A stretch of DNA of 64,000 nucleotides from assembly GCA_963774445.1 (NCBI GenBank), contig CAVZFC010000032.1, positions 434,001 to 498,000 of the forward strand, written 5' to 3'. The notes beneath the pieces were generated by a model. It worked only from the letters and a program-made list of their open reading frames with translations. It did no database searches and was not told the origin of the DNA. Shown here piece by piece: positions 56,708 to 64,000 of the stretch (position 1 is the stretch's first letter; each line of letters opens with the position of its first letter). The position numbers and the translations under genes are program-made. The stretch is from CAVUQH01 sp963774445. Lineage in GTDB: Bacteria > Myxococcota_A > Polyangia > Haliangiales > Haliangiaceae.

Positions 56708-57301
56708 TTACTGGCTGGGCGGGGGCTGCGACGGAGCCTGACTCTGGTGCCGCCGGATGACGCCGGCCAGGGGGCCGAGAATCATCACCATCCGCCGCCC
56801 TTCCATGTTCGGCTTCATCTCGATCTGCGCGATATCCTTGACCCTCTCGAAGACCTTGTTGAGCACGGCGATCCCGGTCTCCGGGTGCGTGATCTCGCGG
56901 CCACGGAAGACGATCACGAGGCGGCACTTGTTGCCCTCCTCGAGGAATCGGCGGACGTGCTTGGTCTTGAAGTCCAGATCGTGCAGATCCGTCTTGGGAC
57001 GGAACTTGATCTCCTTGAGCTCGACCGTGGACTGCTTCTTCTTGGCGCCGCGCTTCTTCTTCTTCTCCTCGTACTTGTACTTGCCGTAATCCATGATCCG
57101 GCAAACGGGAGGGCGAGAGGTGGGCGCGATCTCGACGAGATCGAGGCCAGCCTCCTGCGCTGCCTGAAGCGCGTCGCGGGTCTGCATGATGCCCAGCTGC
57201 TCATCCTCGCGGATGACGCGAACCTCGGGCACACGAATTCGGTGATTGACGCGAAGCCTATCCTGGGGACGGCGATCGCCACTCTTCGGTCCTCTGCGAA
57301 T
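56708..57301 (-). CDS. infC: Translation initiation factor IF-3 with ATT start
   Basis: The IF-3 N-domain is not complete if translation begins at GTG 57232 (MPEVRVIREDEQ); the frame continues upstream through DRLRVNHRIRVPEVRVI. An ATT at 57301 is preceded by AGGAGGGAGG, a very strong ribosome-binding site, and gives a 197-residue product starting I(M)RRGPKSGDRRPQDRLRV. Rare AUU/AUC starts are a hallmark of infC and the basis of its autoregulation. Core motifs are LVEIAPTSRPPVCRIMDYGK, KKKQSTVELKEIKFRP and EEGNKCRLVIVFRGREITH. First gene of the ribosomal-pheST block. Confidence 0.93.
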   Translation of the reverse strand: MRRGPKSGDRRPQDRLRVNHRIRVPEVRVIREDEQLGIMQTRDALQAAQEAGLDLVEIAPTSRPPVCRIMDYGKYKYEEKKKKRGAKKKQSTVELKEIKFRPKTDLHDLDFKTKHVRRFLEEGNKCRLVIVFRGREITHPETGIAVLNKVFERVKDIAQIEMKPNMEGRRMVMILGPLAGVIRRHQSQAPSQPPPSQ

Positions 57302-57482
57302 GGTCCTCCCTCCTAGCTTTCGTTGGGGTTAGTTACTCGACGCCCCGCGAACCTACCGCGATTTGCGGGGGCCGCGCGCCGAAAAAGGGACTTGGGAGCT
57401 CTCATTTGGAGCTCACCGCCGCCACGGGCTACGAGCAGGCCGTTCCTCACGACCACTCGCGCCCGTCGGCGAATGCGCAGAT
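57302..57482. other. Leader region of the infC operon
   Basis: No gene seen. On the minus strand the region holds GAGCTC-CAAATGA-GAGCTC, an inverted repeat, and CCCCCGCAAATCGCGG-type GC-rich potential hairpins near the infC start. It should contain the operon promoter and perhaps an L20 or IF-3 control structure. The thrS gene that often precedes infC is absent; tRNA-Val lies upstream instead. Confidence 0.5.
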
Positions 57483-57507
57483 GGCACCGGCCAGGCTGGC
57501 CGGTGCC
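57483..57507 (-). terminator. Possible terminator hairpin after tRNA-Val
   Basis: GGCACCGGCCAG and CTGGCCGGTGCC are perfect 12-bp complements separated by one base, seven bases after the tRNA 3-prime end. There is no T-tract after it, so it may be a weak or Rho-assisted terminator or a processing structure. Confidence 0.55.
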
Positions 57508-57514
57508 TCTGTCG

Positions 57515-57587
<73 letters not shown>

Positions 57588-57694
57588 TTTCGCGCATTTG
57601 CGAGCGCTCTTTCTAGTCCGGGTGCCCGCGCCTGTCAAGCGGGCGGGCGCCCTCAGACGGTGCCGGTGGCTCAGGCGGCCGGTCAGCCGGGAAA

Positions 57695-59638
57695 TCAAAG
57701 GGACGACTGGTCCTCTGCCGGATACAGGGAGGACAGGATCTCCCAGTACTTCTGGGTGCAGTACTTGCGCTTGACCTTGAGGGTCGGGGTCAGCTCGCCG
57801 CTTTCCTGGCCGAAGTCGTGGGGCAAGATCTTGTACTTCTTGATCGATTCGTACGAGGCCAGCGTGCCGTTGAGGGCCTGGACGTAGCCGTCGATCAGCG
57901 CCTCCACCGCCGGCTCGACCGACAGCTCGGCCAGGCTCTTGCCGCCGAGGTCGTGCTCGGCCGCCCACGGCAGGAGGTTCTCCTCCGCCAGGGTCAGCAG
58001 CGCGACCAGGTATTTGCGCTTGTCGCCGTAGACCATCACCTGGGACAGGTACGGGCAGGCCGCCTTGAGCGAGCCCTCGATGTTCTGCGGGGCCACGTTC
58101 TTGCCGCCGGCGGTGACGATGAGGTCCTTCTTCCGGTCGGTGATGCGCAGCTTGCCGTCCTCCTCGACCGCGCCGATGTCGCCGGTGTGGAGCCAGCCGT
58201 CCGGCTCCAGCGCCTCGGCGGTGGCCTCGGGGCGGCCCAGGTAGCCCTTCATGATGTTGCCGCCGCGCAGCAGGATCTCGCCGTCGTCGGCGATCTTGAC
58301 CTCGACGCCGGGGATCGGCAGCCCGACGGTGCCGAAGCGGTAGTCGTCGGGCCGGTTGACGTGGCTGGCGGCAAAGGTCTCGGTCAGGCCGTAGCCCTCG
58401 AGGATCAGCACACCGGCCGCGTGGAAGAACGACGCGATCTCGGGAGCCAGTGGCGCCCCGCCGGAGATGAAGAAGCGCAGCCGACCGCCGAACGTATCGC
58501 GAACCTTGTCGAAGACCAGCATGTCGGCGAGGCGGAAGCCGAGGCCGCGGGCCGGCTTGCCCTCGAGGAGCAGATGCGACCGCTGGCGGCCCTTCTTCAG
58601 CGCCCAGTTGACGATCCAGCGCGTGAGCAGGTGTTTGCGCTTCTGCTCGAAGCCCGCCTGGAGCTTGACGTAGGCCTTCTCGTAGACGCGGGGCACCGCG
58701 CCGACGAAGGTCGGGTGGACCTCCTGCATGTTGGGCACCAGGCGCGCGATGCTCTCGGCAAACGCGGTGACGCAGCCGACCGAAATGGCCGACCACACGA
58801 GCACCTTGGCGAAGCTGTGGGCCAGCGGCAGGAACAACAGCTGCTCGTCGTCGGGCCCCATCTCCAGCAGGTCCTTGACCGCGTCACACTCGAAGCTGAG
58901 GTTGGCGTGGGTGAGGATCACCCCCTTGGGCGGGCCGGTCGTGCCCGACGTGTAGATGTAGGTGGCCGCCTGCTCCGGATCGATGGCGCGCTTGCGCGCG
59001 GCGAGCGCGTCGGGGTGTTCGTCGAGCCAGGCGCGGCCGTCGGCCATCAGCTGCTCGAGCGAGATCAGCCGGCGGCGCTCGGCGCTGGGCGGGAGCACCT
59101 CCTCGAGCGTCACCTCGGTGCGGCCGGCGTGGTCCGGCACCTCCAGCAGCGCGTGCTCGCTGAGATAAACGATCCGATCGATCCCGACCAGACCGGAGAC
59201 GACGTTCGGCTGGTACAGCTTCTCCAGCTGGTGCGGACCCTCGACGAGGACGATCCGGCAACCGGCGTCGGCGATGATGTATTCGCACTGCTCGGGGGTG
59301 CTGGAGGGATAGATCGGCACGGTGATGGCGCCGGCCCGGAGGATGCCGACGTCGCACTCGACCCACTCGGCGCGGGTATTGGACAGCACCGCGATCGCAT
59401 CGCCACTGTCAACGCCGATCGAGCAGAGGCCGGCGGCAATCTCGCGCGAGACCCGATCCCAGTCGTCCCAGGAGCTGGCCTCCCACCGGGTGCCGACCTT
59501 GCGCCGCAGCGCCGTCCGCGAGCCGCTCGAAGCGACGCGATCGTCGAACACGTCGAGCGCCGTGCGGCCCCCGCGCGCGACCGGGCCCGGCGCTGCGGCC
59601 GGTACTCGGGCGACAGGGATCTCGATGCGGGGCTCCAT
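57695..59638 (-). CDS. Long-chain fatty-acid-CoA ligase (AMP-forming)
   Basis: The 647-residue protein starts MEPRIEIPVARVPAAAPG. ANL-superfamily motifs are ATYIYTSGTTGPPKGVILTH (P-loop, near residue 223), YGLTET, DGWLHTGDIG and the C-terminal TPTLKVKRK lysine. The spacing and LPLAHSFAKVL, RLRFFISGGAPLAPEIASFF place it with FadD15-type long-chain ligases. It activates free fatty acids for beta-oxidation or lipid synthesis. No neighbour fixes its role. Confidence 0.92.
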   Translation of the reverse strand: MEPRIEIPVARVPAAAPGPVARGGRTALDVFDDRVASSGSRTALRRKVGTRWEASSWDDWDRVSREIAAGLCSIGVDSGDAIAVLSNTRAEWVECDVGILRAGAITVPIYPSSTPEQCEYIIADAGCRIVLVEGPHQLEKLYQPNVVSGLVGIDRIVYLSEHALLEVPDHAGRTEVTLEEVLPPSAERRRLISLEQLMADGRAWLDEHPDALAARKRAIDPEQAATYIYTSGTTGPPKGVILTHANLSFECDAVKDLLEMGPDDEQLLFLPLAHSFAKVLVWSAISVGCVTAFAESIARLVPNMQEVHPTFVGAVPRVYEKAYVKLQAGFEQKRKHLLTRWIVNWALKKGRQRSHLLLEGKPARGLGFRLADMLVFDKVRDTFGGRLRFFISGGAPLAPEIASFFHAAGVLILEGYGLTETFAASHVNRPDDYRFGTVGLPIPGVEVKIADDGEILLRGGNIMKGYLGRPEATAEALEPDGWLHTGDIGAVEEDGKLRITDRKKDLIVTAGGKNVAPQNIEGSLKAACPYLSQVMVYGDKRKYLVALLTLAEENLLPWAAEHDLGGKSLAELSVEPAVEALIDGYVQALNGTLASYESIKKYKILPHDFGQESGELTPTLKVKRKYCTQKYWEILSSLYPAEDQSSL

Positions 59639-59705
59639 ATTAATGAACGTAACGCCGACTTCTTGTGTGTCAACGTCCTACATGCTGGCCCCGCGGGCGC
59701 TGCGC

Positions 59706-60938
59706 TCAGGCGAATGCGCGGTGAATCCGTGCCAGCGCCTCGGTCACCGCTTCTCTGCTGTTGAACGCCGACAGACGGAAATAGCCCTCGCCCGACGGGC
59801 CAAACCCTGCACCGGGGGTACCGACGACGTGCGCCTGTTCGAGCAGCTGGTCGAACAGCCCCCACGACGTCGTGCCGGCCGGCGTCTTCATCCAGATGTA
59901 CGGCGCGTGCTCGCCGCCGAAGACGGTGAAGCCGGAGCCCGCGAGGCCCTCGCGCAACCGCCGCGCGTTGTCCATGTAGAAGTCGACCTGGGCGCCGGTC
60001 TCGCGCAGCCCGTCGGGGGTGTAGACCGCGGCCGCCCCGCGCTGGACGATGTACGACGCGCCGTTGAACTTGGTCGAGTGCCGCCGGCTCCACATGGCGT
60101 TGAGGCTGACCTCGGCGCCGTCGGCGGTGCGGCCGGTCAGCTCCTCGGGCACGACGGTGAAGGCGCAGCGCACGCCGGTGAAGCCGGCGCGCTTGGAGAA
60201 GCTGCGCATCTCGATGGCGCAGCGGCGGGCGCGGTCGATCTCGTAGATCGACCGCGGCAGCGACGGATCGCGGATGAACGCCTCGTAGGCAGCGTCGAAG
60301 ATGATCAGGGCGCCGCAGCCGAGGGCCCAGTCGACCCAGCTCTTCAGATAGTCGGCGGTGGCGACGCTGCCGGTCGGGTTGTTGGGCGAGCAGAGGTAGA
60401 CGACGTCAACCGGCTCGGCCGGCGGCTTCGGCGCGAAGCCGTTGGCCTCGGTCAACGGCAGGTAGACCAGGCCGCCGTAGCGGCCGTCGTCGCCGACCGG
60501 CCCGGTGCGCCCGGCCATGACGTTGGAGTCAACGTAGACCGGGTAGACCGGATCGGTCACGGCGATGCGCGCGTCGGCGGCCAGAAGCTCCTGGATGTTG
60601 CCGCTGTCGCACTTGGAGCCGTCGGAGACGAAGATCTCGCTGGCCGCAACGTCCACCCCGCGGGCGGCGTAGTCGTGCTCGCGGATGGCGTCGATGAGGA
60701 AGCCGTAGCCCTGCTCCGGCCCGTAGCCGTGGAAGCTGGCGCGCTCGCCCAGCTCGTCAACGGCCTCGTGCATGGCGCGGACAATCGACGGCGCCAGCGG
60801 CTCGGTGACATCGCCGATGCCCAGCTTGATCACCTCGGCATCGGGATGCTCGGCCTGAAATGCGCGCACGCGGCGCCCGATCTCGGGGAACAGGTAGCCG
60901 GCCTTCAGCTTCTGGTAGTGCTCGTTGACGCGGGGCAT
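59706..60938 (-). CDS. dapL: LL-diaminopimelate aminotransferase
   Basis: The start is ATG 60938 (MPRVNEHYQKLKAGYLFPEI), the typical DapL opening, giving 410 residues. Further marks are KLGIGDVTEPLAPSIVRAMH, FVSDGSKCDSGNIQELL, YLCSPNNPTGSVAT, and the PLP lysine in MRSFSKRAGFTGVRC. It converts tetrahydrodipicolinate to LL-diaminopimelate in one step in lysine and peptidoglycan synthesis, bypassing DapC/D/E. It is divergent from the ABC1 kinase. Confidence 0.95.
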   Translation of the reverse strand: MPRVNEHYQKLKAGYLFPEIGRRVRAFQAEHPDAEVIKLGIGDVTEPLAPSIVRAMHEAVDELGERASFHGYGPEQGYGFLIDAIREHDYAARGVDVAASEIFVSDGSKCDSGNIQELLAADARIAVTDPVYPVYVDSNVMAGRTGPVGDDGRYGGLVYLPLTEANGFAPKPPAEPVDVVYLCSPNNPTGSVATADYLKSWVDWALGCGALIIFDAAYEAFIRDPSLPRSIYEIDRARRCAIEMRSFSKRAGFTGVRCAFTVVPEELTGRTADGAEVSLNAMWSRRHSTKFNGASYIVQRGAAAVYTPDGLRETGAQVDFYMDNARRLREGLAGSGFTVFGGEHAPYIWMKTPAGTTSWGLFDQLLEQAHVVGTPGAGFGPSGEGYFRLSAFNSREAVTEALARIHRAFA

Positions 60939-60991
60939 GGGCCCGGGAACATACCGCAAGAGGCCGACGCTTCCATGGTAAGAATCTGCTC

Positions 60992-62266
60992 GTGCGAGCG
61001 CTTCGCTTCGTCCTCCGGGGAATCGGCGTCACGCTGTTCCTGCTGTTGCAAGCGCTCTTGTGGCTGGTGGGCTGGCTGGCGCTCTTGCTCACCTTCCGCG
61101 GCAAGGCGGCGCGGCAGGACTGGTTCGGCCGGCGACTGCGAGCCACCCTGACCGGCCTCGGCGCCACCTATGTGAAGGTCGGGCAGATCATGAGCACGCG
61201 GCCGGACCTGTTCCCGCCGCACATCATCGGCGCGCTCGAGACGTTGCAGGACGACGTCGGCGCCTTCGCCTTTCGCCACGTGGTGCGCACCTTCCGCGAG
61301 GAGTTCGGCAAGACCCCGGCCGAGGTGTTCCGCGAGTTCGACGAGACGCCGATCGCCAGCGCGTCGGTGGCGCAGGTCCACCGGGCGGTGCTCGACGACG
61401 GCCGCGAGGTGGCGGTCAAGGTGCGGCGCCCGGCGTTGGAGGAGATCGTCGCCTTCGACCTGCACGTGATGCGCCTGTTCGCGCAGATGATCGCGCTGAT
61501 TCCGACCTTCCGCATGCTGGCTCCGGTGGAGAGCGTCCAGGAGTTCGCGCGGGCGATCCGCATGCAGATCGACCTGACCCTGGAGGCGGATCACAACCGC
61601 CGGTTCCGCGACAACTTCGCCGGCTCGCCCGACGTCGAGTTCCCCCAGCTGGTAGACGCCTACTGCTCGCGGCGGGTGCTGACCATGGGCTTCGTCGCCG
61701 GCCGCAAGGTGCTCGACTACGACCCGGCGCAGAGCGACCCCAAGCGGCTGGCGCGGATCGGCTTCCACACCCTGCTCAAGATGGTGTTCGACGATGGCTT
61801 CGTCCACGCGGACCTTCACCCGGGCAACATCCTAGTGACGCCGGAGGACAAGGTCTGCCTGCTCGACCTGGGGTTGGTGGCCGAGCTCGACGAGCCCAAC
61901 CGCCGCGCCTTTGGCCAATATTTCGCCGGCTGGGCCTCGGGCAACGGCGTGGTCATGGCCAAGCTGATGAGCGAGCTGTCGCCGCACAGCAAGGTGCGCG
62001 ACTGGGACGCCTACGAGGCCGAGGTGGTGGCGTTCGTCGACCGCTACTACGGCAAGCAGCTGGGCGAGGTCCAGATCTCCACGGTGGCGCTGGACATGAT
62101 GAACATCCTGCGGCGCCACCGCGTGCGGGTGAATCCGGTCTACACCATGTGCAACATTGCCATCGCCGTGACCGAGGGCATCGGCAAGCAGCTGGCGCCG
62201 GATCTGGATCTGATGAGCGAGACCGTGCCGTTCTTCGTCAGGCTCAAGCAGGAGGGGCGGCTGTGA
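60992..62266 (+). CDS. ABC1/UbiB-family atypical kinase, short form
   Basis: The start is GTG 60992, giving 424 residues, shorter than the usual 500-550. An N-terminal hydrophobic helix (FVLRGIGVTLFLLLQALLWL) is followed by the family KxGQ motif (ATYVKVGQIMSTRPDLFP), the Ala-rich loop SASVAQVHRAVL, the Lys in REVAVKVRRPA, HADLHPGNILV and LLDLGLVAEL. Members act as ATPases in quinone or lipid handling at the membrane. It lacks the two C-terminal membrane helices of typical UbiB, placing the membrane helix at the N-terminus instead. Overlaps the next gene by GTGA. Confidence 0.88.
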   Translation: MRALRFVLRGIGVTLFLLLQALLWLVGWLALLLTFRGKAARQDWFGRRLRATLTGLGATYVKVGQIMSTRPDLFPPHIIGALETLQDDVGAFAFRHVVRTFREEFGKTPAEVFREFDETPIASASVAQVHRAVLDDGREVAVKVRRPALEEIVAFDLHVMRLFAQMIALIPTFRMLAPVESVQEFARAIRMQIDLTLEADHNRRFRDNFAGSPDVEFPQLVDAYCSRRVLTMGFVAGRKVLDYDPAQSDPKRLARIGFHTLLKMVFDDGFVHADLHPGNILVTPEDKVCLLDLGLVAELDEPNRRAFGQYFAGWASGNGVVMAKLMSELSPHSKVRDWDAYEAEVVAFVDRYYGKQLGEVQISTVALDMMNILRRHRVRVNPVYTMCNIAIAVTEGIGKQLAPDLDLMSETVPFFVRLKQEGRL

Positions 62267-64000
62267 GGGTGGCGCTGGCGTGCGCCCTGCTCGCGTGCGC
62301 GTGCGCGGCGCCGGGGCAGGAGTCGTTGACACCGGCCGCGGTGGATCCGCCGGTGGTGCCCGCTCCTGCCGATCCGCCGGCCGCGTTCGTCAACCCGGCG
62401 ACGGCGGCGGCGGCGCTGGCTGCTGCGCGCGCTCGGCTGGCGGGCGGTGATGCCGACGTCGCCGCGGCCGATGTGGGCGCCGCGGTGAGCGCCTATCTGT
62501 GCGCCTACCGCCCGCCGGCACCGACGATCTGCGCGCCCGGGCGCGGCGCCGATGCCCGCGCCGCCGCCGGGGACGCGGCCGCCGCCGTGGGCGTCGAGCT
62601 GGCGTCGCGCAAGGTCAACCCGACGACCGTGCGGCTCGAGCTCGACCTGGTGACCCGGCGGGCGCCCGGCCACCTGCCCGCCCTCCTGCCGCTGCCCGAG
62701 GTCGGGCTGGTCGGCTTCGAAGCCGGGCGCGGCTTCCTCACCCCGTCCGAGCTCGTCGAGCGCGACCTGGTGGCGCCGCGCTCCGGGCAGGTCAACGTGC
62801 GCGGGCTGGCGCGCGCGCTGGCCGACCGCGGCGGGCCTCCGGACCTTCACCTCGACGATCCGGTGACGCGGGTGGAGACGGTAACCTGGCTCGAGGGCGC
62901 GGGCGGCGCCCCGCCGGTGCGGATGTACCGGACCTGGCCGATGGCCCGCCCGGCGACCGACCAGGAGACGCTGCTCCGCCGCGCGCGGCTGGCCGCCGAC
63001 CACCTGGCGCGCATCACCGACCCGCGCGGGCGGATCCGCTACCACTACGACGTCGCCAGCGATCGCGAGCGCGAGCAAGACAACCTGCTCCGCCACGCCG
63101 GCTCGATCTACGCGCTGATGCAAGCCTACGCGCTGCTCCACGTGCCGGCCTGGCGCGCGGCCGGCGAGCGCGCGATCGGCTACCTGCTCCGCCACACCGA
63201 GGTCGGCACGCGCAGCGGACCGTCAGGCGGCGGGCGCGCCCGCTACGTGGTCTCGGAGCGGCGGACGGGCAAGGTGCTCAAGCTCGGCGGCAGCGGCCTG
63301 GCGCTGATCGCCCTGGCCGAACAGATCGCGGCGACCGGCGACTCGCGCTATCTGCCCGAGGCGCGCGAGCTGGCACGCTTCCTGGTGTCGGCGCAGAAGC
63401 AGAGCGGCGAGCTGGCCTCGTATTTGCCCTACCGGCCGGGCGATCCGGTGCCCGACCGGGCGTCGATCTACTACCCCGGCGAGGCGATCCTCGGGCTGGT
63501 CCGCCTGCACGAGGTCGACCCCAACCCGCTGTGGCTGTCAACCGCGCGCCGCGCCGCCGACTGGCTGATCGACGTGCGCGACGGCGGCAAGCGGATCGAT
63601 GAGCTGGTCACCGACCACTGGCTGATGATCGCCATGTCGCACCTGTACGCGGCGACCCGCGACCCGCGCTACCTGGCGCACATGCAGCGGATGACCTCGC
63701 GCATCGCGCTGGAGCTGGACGCCACCGCCGACGCGGCCGCCCGCTATCCCGACTACGCGGGCAGCGTGTCGAACGCCGCCCCGGGCGACGCCGTCGGCGA
63801 CGCGCGCCGAGGGGCTGGTCGGCGCTGTCGAGGCCTGCCGGCTGGCCCACGCCCCCTGCCCCGAGCGGATGAAGCTGCTCGTCGCCCTGCTCACCCACGC
63901 CCTGTTCAACGCAGTACACGGCCGATGCCCTCTACTGGGTGCCGCGTCCCCAGGCCGCTGCCGGTGGCGTCGCGGGCGGCCTGACCGACACCTCGATCCG
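62263..64000 (+). CDS. Lipoprotein with an (alpha/alpha) toroid-like domain, two frameshifts (partial at window end)
   Basis: The start is GTG 62263, overlapping the ABC1 stop (GTGA), giving a lipoprotein signal (VRVALACALLACACAAPGQ). The main part looks like an (alpha/alpha)6 toroid (NLLRHAGSIYALMQAYALLH, KLGGSGLALIALAEQIAATG, YPGEAILGLVRLHEVDPNPL, ELVTDHWLMIAMSHLYAATR), as in epimerases or terpene-cyclase-like folds. The 3-prime part is broken twice: GTCGAAC at 63768-63774 and GTTCAAC at 63904-63910. Removing one base at each gives GSVSTPPRATPSATRAEGLV and HALSTQYTADALYWVPRPQ. The gene continues past the window. Coupling to the ABC1 kinase suggests a shared envelope function. Confidence 0.72.

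Overview
The window is GC-rich, densely coding DNA with strong G/C preference at third codon positions. It most likely comes from a myxobacterium (phylum Myxococcota). The support is a protein ending in a MYXO-CTERM-like sorting tail (3637-6705), several OmpA or FG-GAP proteins carrying thrombospondin type 3 (TSP3) calcium-binding repeats, a Ser/Thr kinase fused to an AAA ATPase and TPR region, many Cys-rich lipoproteins, and sigma-54-type regulators. Family or order cannot be set from the sequence alone.

Layout. 1-2006: the end of a sugar transferase gene translationally coupled to a membrane-attached methyltransferase. 2016-6705: cell-surface proteins (OmpA/TSP3 and an N-terminally truncated MYXO-CTERM protein). 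6816-12191: small-molecule enzymes (ChbG/HpnK-type deacetylase, M24 peptidase, threonine aldolase, aldehyde dehydrogenase, peptide deformylase). 12193-17883: a tightly packed three-gene operon (glucose dehydrogenase, GH63-type glucosidase, glycogen debranching enzyme) that looks built to turn storage glucan into gluconate. 18009-25359: fatty-acid desaturase, a second OmpA/TSP3 protein, the kinase-AAA-TPR signalling protein and a VOC protein. 25439-28540: a FloA flotillin operon with an unusual membrane metalloprotease partner. 28991-31124: fructosamine kinase coupled to a low-molecular-weight phosphatase, then a TPR protein. 31505-39472: an accessory stretch of secreted proteins and lipoproteins, with tRNA-Arg(CCT) inside. 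39599-45921: an FHA/sigma-54 activator, retropepsin-like protease, CorA, hypothetical genes, a formylglycine-enzyme remnant and a degenerate sigma-54-like regulator. 46015-49352: an ATP-grasp, aspartoacylase-like and C39-like peptidase trio. 49366-57586: lipoproteins, surE-apt, tRNA-Pro(GGG), and the conserved infC-rpmI-rplT-pheS-pheT-ihfA-merR block headed by tRNA-Val(GAC). 57695-64000: acyl-CoA ligase, dapL, an ABC1 kinase and a partial lipoprotein.

The most striking result cuts across genes. Ten single-base frameshifts break eight otherwise good genes (including essential pheS and pheT), and every one sits at a GTCGAC, GTTGAC or GTCAAC site that carries one extra A (T on the other strand). 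Deleting that base restores a natural protein each time, and in every gene with both ends in the window the corrected length is a whole number of codons. This points to systematic read errors at a modified GTYRAC-type motif, and so indirectly to a DNA methyltransferase in this organism, rather than to real gene decay.

No CRISPR array, intact insertion sequence, prophage or rRNA was seen.
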